In this document: piece by piece, positions 60,529-64,000 of the stretch
Position numbering within the stretch: the first letter of the stretch is position 1
How the letters are laid out: each line of letters opens with the position of its first letter
NCBI GenBank assembly: GCA_000153145.1
Contig: CH672415.1
Span: forward strand, 2,180,064-2,244,063
Origin: a marine actinobacterium PHSC20C1
GTDB lineage: Bacteria; Actinomycetota; Actinomycetes; Actinomycetales; Microbacteriaceae
Direction of reading: 5' to 3'
DNA length: 64,000 nucleotides
Notes under the pieces: model-generated
Database searches by the model: none
Told to the model about the DNA's origin: nothing
The model's input: the letters and a program-made list of their open reading frames with translations, nothing else
Translations under genes and position numbers: made by a program

Positions 60529-60565
60529 TTTTTGTTCCTTTCCTTGCGTTGGCCGGGGAGTCCGG

Positions 60566-61501
60566 CTAATTTCGCGCCGCGACCGCGGCGTCGATGTCAT
60601 GGTGAAGTAGCCAGCCATTGATGGCGATCGCGGAGGCACCACCGGCTCCTGCCGCGGTGATTACCTGGGCGGTTGGGGAAACGACGTTTCCGGCAGCCCA
60701 GACTCCAGGCACCGACGTCTGACCAAATCCGTCAGTGGTGACCAGCCCACTGACATCGCTTACCGAGCAACCGAGTGCACGCAGCAGCGTGTCGTGTGGA
60801 TGCTGGGTCGGTGCGATGAAGACGGCATCCGAATCAACTACGCTTCCATCGGAAAGCGCGATGCTAGTGAGAGTCCCAAATGCTCCGTTGAGGTGAGTTA
60901 CGAGCCCTTCAATAATTCGGACGCCAATTGCTTCGAGGCGATTCCGTTCCGCCTGCTCAAGCTGGATGTCGTTGGTGACGAACGTTACAGCGTCACTGTA
61001 TCTGCGAAGCAAACCCGCCTGTTTTATCGACATTTCGCGGGCTTGTCCCCCGATAACGGAGATGCGTTGACTGGATACTTCGTATCCGTGGCAGTAGGGG
61101 CAGTGATGTACGAGGGTGCCCCACCTCTCGTGCATCCCGGGTACGAGGGAGAGGTCGTCGGAGAGCCCGGTGGCAACGAGGATGGCACGAGTTGTTTCGG
61201 CGGATCCATCGTCGAGTGTGAGCCTGAATGAACCCGCCTGCCCGGCCGCCTGGGAAACCGTGGAATGGATGATCGCTCCGTTGTAGCTCACGAATTCACG
61301 ACGACCGGCTTCCAAGAAGCCCTTCGGATCCATTCCGTCGCGTGACAGGAAGCCATGCATCTGATGGGCGGGAGCATTGCGCGGGTGTCCGGAGTCGATG
61401 ATGAGCACATCGGCCTGAGCGCGCGCGAGTACTAGACCAGCGCTCAGACCGGCCGCGCCGCCGCCGACAATGATGACGTCGTGGGTGGGGATTTTTGCCA
61501 T
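60566..61501 (-). CDS. FAD-dependent disulfide reductase (thioredoxin-reductase-like)
   Basis: A 311-residue two-dinucleotide-domain flavoprotein. VIIVGGGAAGLSAGLVLARA binds FAD and the redox pair is Cys134-x2-Cys137 in HHCPYCHGYEV. True thioredoxin reductases have CATC-D-G; the CPYCHGYE form is the related group of uncertain electron acceptor. The NADPH motif is VIGGQAREMS, an altered form. ATG 61501; divergent from the XRE-cupin regulator across ~77 bp. Confidence 0.85.
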   Translation of the reverse strand: MAKIPTHDVIIVGGGAAGLSAGLVLARAQADVLIIDSGHPRNAPAHQMHGFLSRDGMDPKGFLEAGRREFVSYNGAIIHSTVSQAAGQAGSFRLTLDDGSAETTRAILVATGLSDDLSLVPGMHERWGTLVHHCPYCHGYEVSSQRISVIGGQAREMSIKQAGLLRRYSDAVTFVTNDIQLEQAERNRLEAIGVRIIEGLVTHLNGAFGTLTSIALSDGSVVDSDAVFIAPTQHPHDTLLRALGCSVSDVSGLVTTDGFGQTSVPGVWAAGNVVSPTAQVITAAGAGGASAIAINGWLLHHDIDAAVAARN

Positions 61502-61578
61502 GCAATTACAGTGGCAGCCGAATCGGGCCATGCGGCACATTTGTTGCTGAAATTGGGACGAGCTGCTTTTCTAGGAGG

Positions 61579-62166
61579 ATGAGCACATCGCAACGGATAG
61601 AAACCGAGCTTGGCCAGATCGCTCCGCGACTGCGCCGAGCGCGCCAGAACAAGAACTTGACGCTCGATGATCTGGCTCAAGCGACAGGGATTTCGAAGAG
61701 CACTCTGTCGCGCCTTGAATCCGGGCAACGAAAGCCCAGCCTGGAACTACTCCTCCCTGTCGTTGCAGCGCTGTCGGTGCCCCTTGATCAGATCGTCACC
61801 TCGCCGAGGATCGCCGACCCCAGGGTTGCTCAGAAGTCAACGCGGGCAGACGGGCGAATGCTCACGCCGCTGTCACAGCATCTAGGCAAACCACAGGCGT
61901 TCAAGATTACGATCGCCGCGACCGACGGCGAGCCGACCCTCCGCACCCATGGGGGCTACGAGTGGATCTATGTGCTGGAAGGTCGATTGCGCCTTGTACT
62001 TGGCGAGCACGACATTGTGATGGGCACTGGCGAGGCCGCGGAGTTCGACACCAAAAACCCTCATTGGTTCGGTTCCTCCGGCAACGGTCCAGTAGAAATT
62101 TTGAGTATGTTCGGCAAGAAGGGCGAGCGGATTCACCTTCGTGCAAAGTCGACCACGGTGGCCTAA
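61579..62166 (+). CDS. XRE-family regulator with C-terminal cupin
   Basis: A 195-residue protein with an N-terminal HTH_3 (LRRARQNKNLTLDDLAQATGISKSTLSRLESG, ~15-45) and a C-terminal cupin_2 domain (THGGYEWIYVLEGRLRLVLGE, TKNPHWFG, ~115-180). The cupin probably binds a small ligand or metal. Divergent from the flavoprotein gene, which it likely regulates. AGGAGG directly abuts the ATG, an unusually short spacing. Confidence 0.85.
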   Translation: MSTSQRIETELGQIAPRLRRARQNKNLTLDDLAQATGISKSTLSRLESGQRKPSLELLLPVVAALSVPLDQIVTSPRIADPRVAQKSTRADGRMLTPLSQHLGKPQAFKITIAATDGEPTLRTHGGYEWIYVLEGRLRLVLGEHDIVMGTGEAAEFDTKNPHWFGSSGNGPVEILSMFGKKGERIHLRAKSTTVA

Positions 62167-62315
62167 ACGCTCTACTCAGGAACAATGCAGCCGTCGGCGC
62201 GAGGGAGGCTGCTGTTGGTGCGGTGGCACATCGTTGACGACCACGAAATCGGGTTTCAGGGTTCGCTTAGATGTCAGCAGTGGCAAGCTGGTGAGACCGA
62301 CGAAAGAGGGAACTG

Positions 62316-63098
62316 ATGAACGACTATCCGCGGATGATTTCCGAGAAGAACCTCATCCAGCCAGTCCCTCGTCGGATCCGTGGCTACTTTGCTGGCCAGC
62401 TGATGTTCGACACCACGCGCGCCATTTACGTCTGGGAGTGGTCACCGTATCCGCAGTATTACATCCCGATCGAAGACGTTAACGACGACCTACTGGTCGA
62501 CGAAGTGCGGGAGTCCCACGAAACCAGGGGCACGTACATGCGCCTCGGGTTCACGGTTGGCGAGCGCGAGCATCCGGCAGCAGCAAAGAAGTACACCGAT
62601 GACTCGCTCGAAGGTCTCTCCGGCATGGTGCGGTTCGAGTGGGATGCCCTCGACTCCTGGTTCGAGGAGGACGAGCAAATCTTCGTGCACCCCCGCAACC
62701 CGTACACGCGGGTGGATGCCATCCGTTCAACCAGGACCGTTCGCGTTGAACTCGACGGAGAGGTTCTCGCGGAGTCATCGTCGCCCGTCATGGTCTTTGA
62801 AACCGGGCTACCCACGCGGTACTACCTCAATCGCACCGATGTGAACTTCGAACATCTCATCCCCAACGACACCGTGACCGAGTGCCCGTATAAGGGCACC
62901 ACTACTGACTACTGGTCGGTAAACGTGGGCGGAACGGTGCACGCCGACCTCGCGTGGTCATACTCATTTCCCACCCGGCAGCTGCTGCCAATCGCGGGGC
63001 TCGTCGCGTTCTACAACGAGAAAGTCGACATCTTTATCGATGATGTCGAACTGCCTCGTGCCAAAACTCATTTCTTCCCGACGAAGAGTGCGACCTGA
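62316..63098 (+). CDS. DUF427 family protein
   Basis: A 260-residue protein with two DUF427 modules: the first with YVWEWSPYPQYYIPIEDV (~residues 33-50), the second with TRTVRVELDGEVLAESSSPVMVFETGLPTRYYLNRTDV (~138-175). The Gly-Leu-Pro-x-Arg-Tyr-Tyr loop is the family signature. Function unknown. A GAGGGAACTG ribosome site precedes the ATG. Confidence 0.85.
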   Translation: MNDYPRMISEKNLIQPVPRRIRGYFAGQLMFDTTRAIYVWEWSPYPQYYIPIEDVNDDLLVDEVRESHETRGTYMRLGFTVGEREHPAAAKKYTDDSLEGLSGMVRFEWDALDSWFEEDEQIFVHPRNPYTRVDAIRSTRTVRVELDGEVLAESSSPVMVFETGLPTRYYLNRTDVNFEHLIPNDTVTECPYKGTTTDYWSVNVGGTVHADLAWSYSFPTRQLLPIAGLVAFYNEKVDIFIDDVELPRAKTHFFPTKSAT

Positions 63099-63236
63099 TA
63101 CTCGTCGCTCAAGCTCATCACCCTCTGGGGGCCGATGGTGCACCGAGTTTGCCGTGTTCACGGTCGCTTGATCATATCTATTAGTGTTTGATTTAACGCG
63201 CGAAGCCGAAAGCGCGACGACACGGAGGAGTTGGGG

Positions 63237-63824
63237 ATGGCGGCAGTCAAGCGTGAGCGAGCATTGCGCTCGGACTCCCTGCGAAATCGCGACGCCATCC
63301 TGCAAGCAGCTGCGGAGTGCTTGACGGCAAACCCGAATGCGAGCCTTGCGGATATTGCGCACGCCGCAGGAATCGCGCGGATCACGCTGTACGGACACTT
63401 TTCTTCGAGGGGTGAGCTCTTGGCGGCCGTGCTCCACGCATCAATGGTTCGCGTCGAGGAAGAACTCGCGTCGCTCGACCTCAGTGGTGACTCCTGGTCG
63501 GCGATGGATGCCCTGGTTGCATCATCCTGGCGTCTCGTGACTAGCCTGAGCGTTCTACGTGGAGTAGTTGAGCAAGCTCTCCCCGATGCCGAGATTCACG
63601 GCAGTCATGTCGATCCGCGAGCACGAGTTGAACAGCTTCTCTCGCGCGGTCGCACCGAGGGCGCGTTTAGAACCGACCAGAGTATTCAGTGGCAGAGTTC
63701 CTGCTATTTCGCTCTTCTGCATGGCTCAGCATCCGAAGTCCGGGCGGGATTGCTGACCGACACAGAGGTTCAGAAGAATCTCATTCCCAGCCTTCGCGCA
63801 CTGCTCCAAACAGCACCCGCGTAG
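63237..63824 (+). CDS. TetR/AcrR family regulator
   Basis: A 195-residue repressor with the helix-turn-helix ASLADIAHAAGIARITLYGHFSS (~35-57) and a helical ligand domain of unknown specificity. GGAGGAG precedes ATG 63237. It lies 150 bp upstream of a gene whose promoter contains a palindrome, so that gene is its likely target. Confidence 0.87.
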   Translation: MAAVKRERALRSDSLRNRDAILQAAAECLTANPNASLADIAHAAGIARITLYGHFSSRGELLAAVLHASMVRVEEELASLDLSGDSWSAMDALVASSWRLVTSLSVLRGVVEQALPDAEIHGSHVDPRARVEQLLSRGRTEGAFRTDQSIQWQSSCYFALLHGSASEVRAGLLTDTEVQKNLIPSLRALLQTAPA

Positions 63825-63896
63825 AAAGAGGCGCCTTCCCGGCCTCGCTTCAGGCCGACGATCGATAGCCCATAGCCCGCGGCATATTCCTCCCTC

Positions 63897-63926
63897 TTGA
63901 CTATCTCATACAAGTATGTTTATCTT
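63897..63926 (+). promoter_or_regulatory. Promoter with embedded palindromic operator
   Basis: TTGACT (63897-63902) and TATCTT (63921-63926) are -35 and -10 elements 18 bp apart. CATACAAGTATG (63907-63918), an exact inverted repeat with a 2-base gap, lies between them, a typical TetR-family operator placement; TetR is encoded just upstream. Confidence 0.6.
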
Positions 63927-63974
63927 AGTGCACAAAGTTAGACATTGATGTATGAGTAAAGGAGTAAAGTCCCC

Positions 63975-64000
63975 GTGTCCCGCATCGCACTTCATCGTTT
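63975..64000 (+). CDS. Start of a gene (truncated by window edge)
   Basis: GTG at 63975 follows AAAGGAG (63958-63964) and reads MSRIALHR before the window ends. The product cannot be named from eight residues. It is probably under control of the upstream TetR regulator. Confidence 0.45.

Overview
The window looks like a piece of an actinomycete chromosome, most likely Microbacteriaceae (Salinibacterium/Rhodoglobus/Cryobacterium type). This is inferred from moderately high GC, frequent GTG starts, tightly overlapping ATGA/GTGA gene junctions, a long (~484 aa) GapB-type GAPDH, PucR, LCP and DUF2127 proteins and a CmtR-like ArsR regulator. No database search was possible, so family names rest on motifs read from the translations.

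Region 1 (1-32.4 kb) is ordinary core and near-core chromosome: the ATP-grasp/alpha-E/transglutaminase trio; a MarR-MFS pair with a clear operator; an alpha/beta hydrolase, a HIT protein, a permuted lipoate ligase and an iron-type ABC permease and ATPase without a binding protein; a VanY-like peptidase, pheA, a DAG-kinase-like protein, serS and a HAD phosphatase; a class III aminotransferase divergent from a PucR regulator; two tRNA-Ser genes flanking an LCP gene; a five-gene ABC exporter/lipoprotein/PAP2 operon; GapB; a 2OG-Fe(II) oxygenase; a Ca2+/H+ antiporter; and a Gfo/Idh-FAH-SDR sugar-acid operon.

Region 2 (32.49-49.04 kb) is a composite genomic island at tRNA-Arg(ACG). The last 45 bases of the tRNA gene recur exactly at 37854-37898 and 48997-49041, and the flanks recur too: a terminator hairpin plus GCCCACA repeats on the left side, and a 123-bp right end. 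A third right end at 34359 lacks the tRNA core. Cargo: an intact AbiEi/AbiEii system; a TetR-MMPL efflux pair; a CmtR-like ArsR with a P1B ATPase carrying SPC instead of CPC; a broken second ArsR gene; a CzrA-like ArsR with a CtaG-like protein; a CDF exporter; and a DsbA-TlpA-CcdA-ResB thiol/cytochrome c module. A decayed AbiEii 3' end lies against the last right end. No integrase gene is visible.

Region 3 (49.2-60.1 kb) is a compact, poorly understood gene set. A minus-strand operon (DoxX, four-helix membrane protein, PhnD-like protein without signal peptide, radical SAM with a TusA-like N-terminus, GT-C-like membrane protein) is divergent from an MFS gene and an OmpR-type two-component pair. 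Convergent with these lies a second operon (MTA-phosphorylase homologue, NAD-sugar epimerase, GT2 transferase, DUF2064/TIGR04282 transferase). Eleven-base-pair direct repeats in the divergent promoter suggest that the response regulator controls the set. It resembles the arsenosugar/rSAM-associated transferase families, but the product cannot be told from sequence. This is the best candidate for an undescribed system.

Region 4 (60.2-64 kb) holds a flavoprotein disulfide reductase with a small membrane protein, a divergent XRE-cupin regulator, a DUF427 protein, a TetR regulator and the first codons of a probable TetR-controlled gene.
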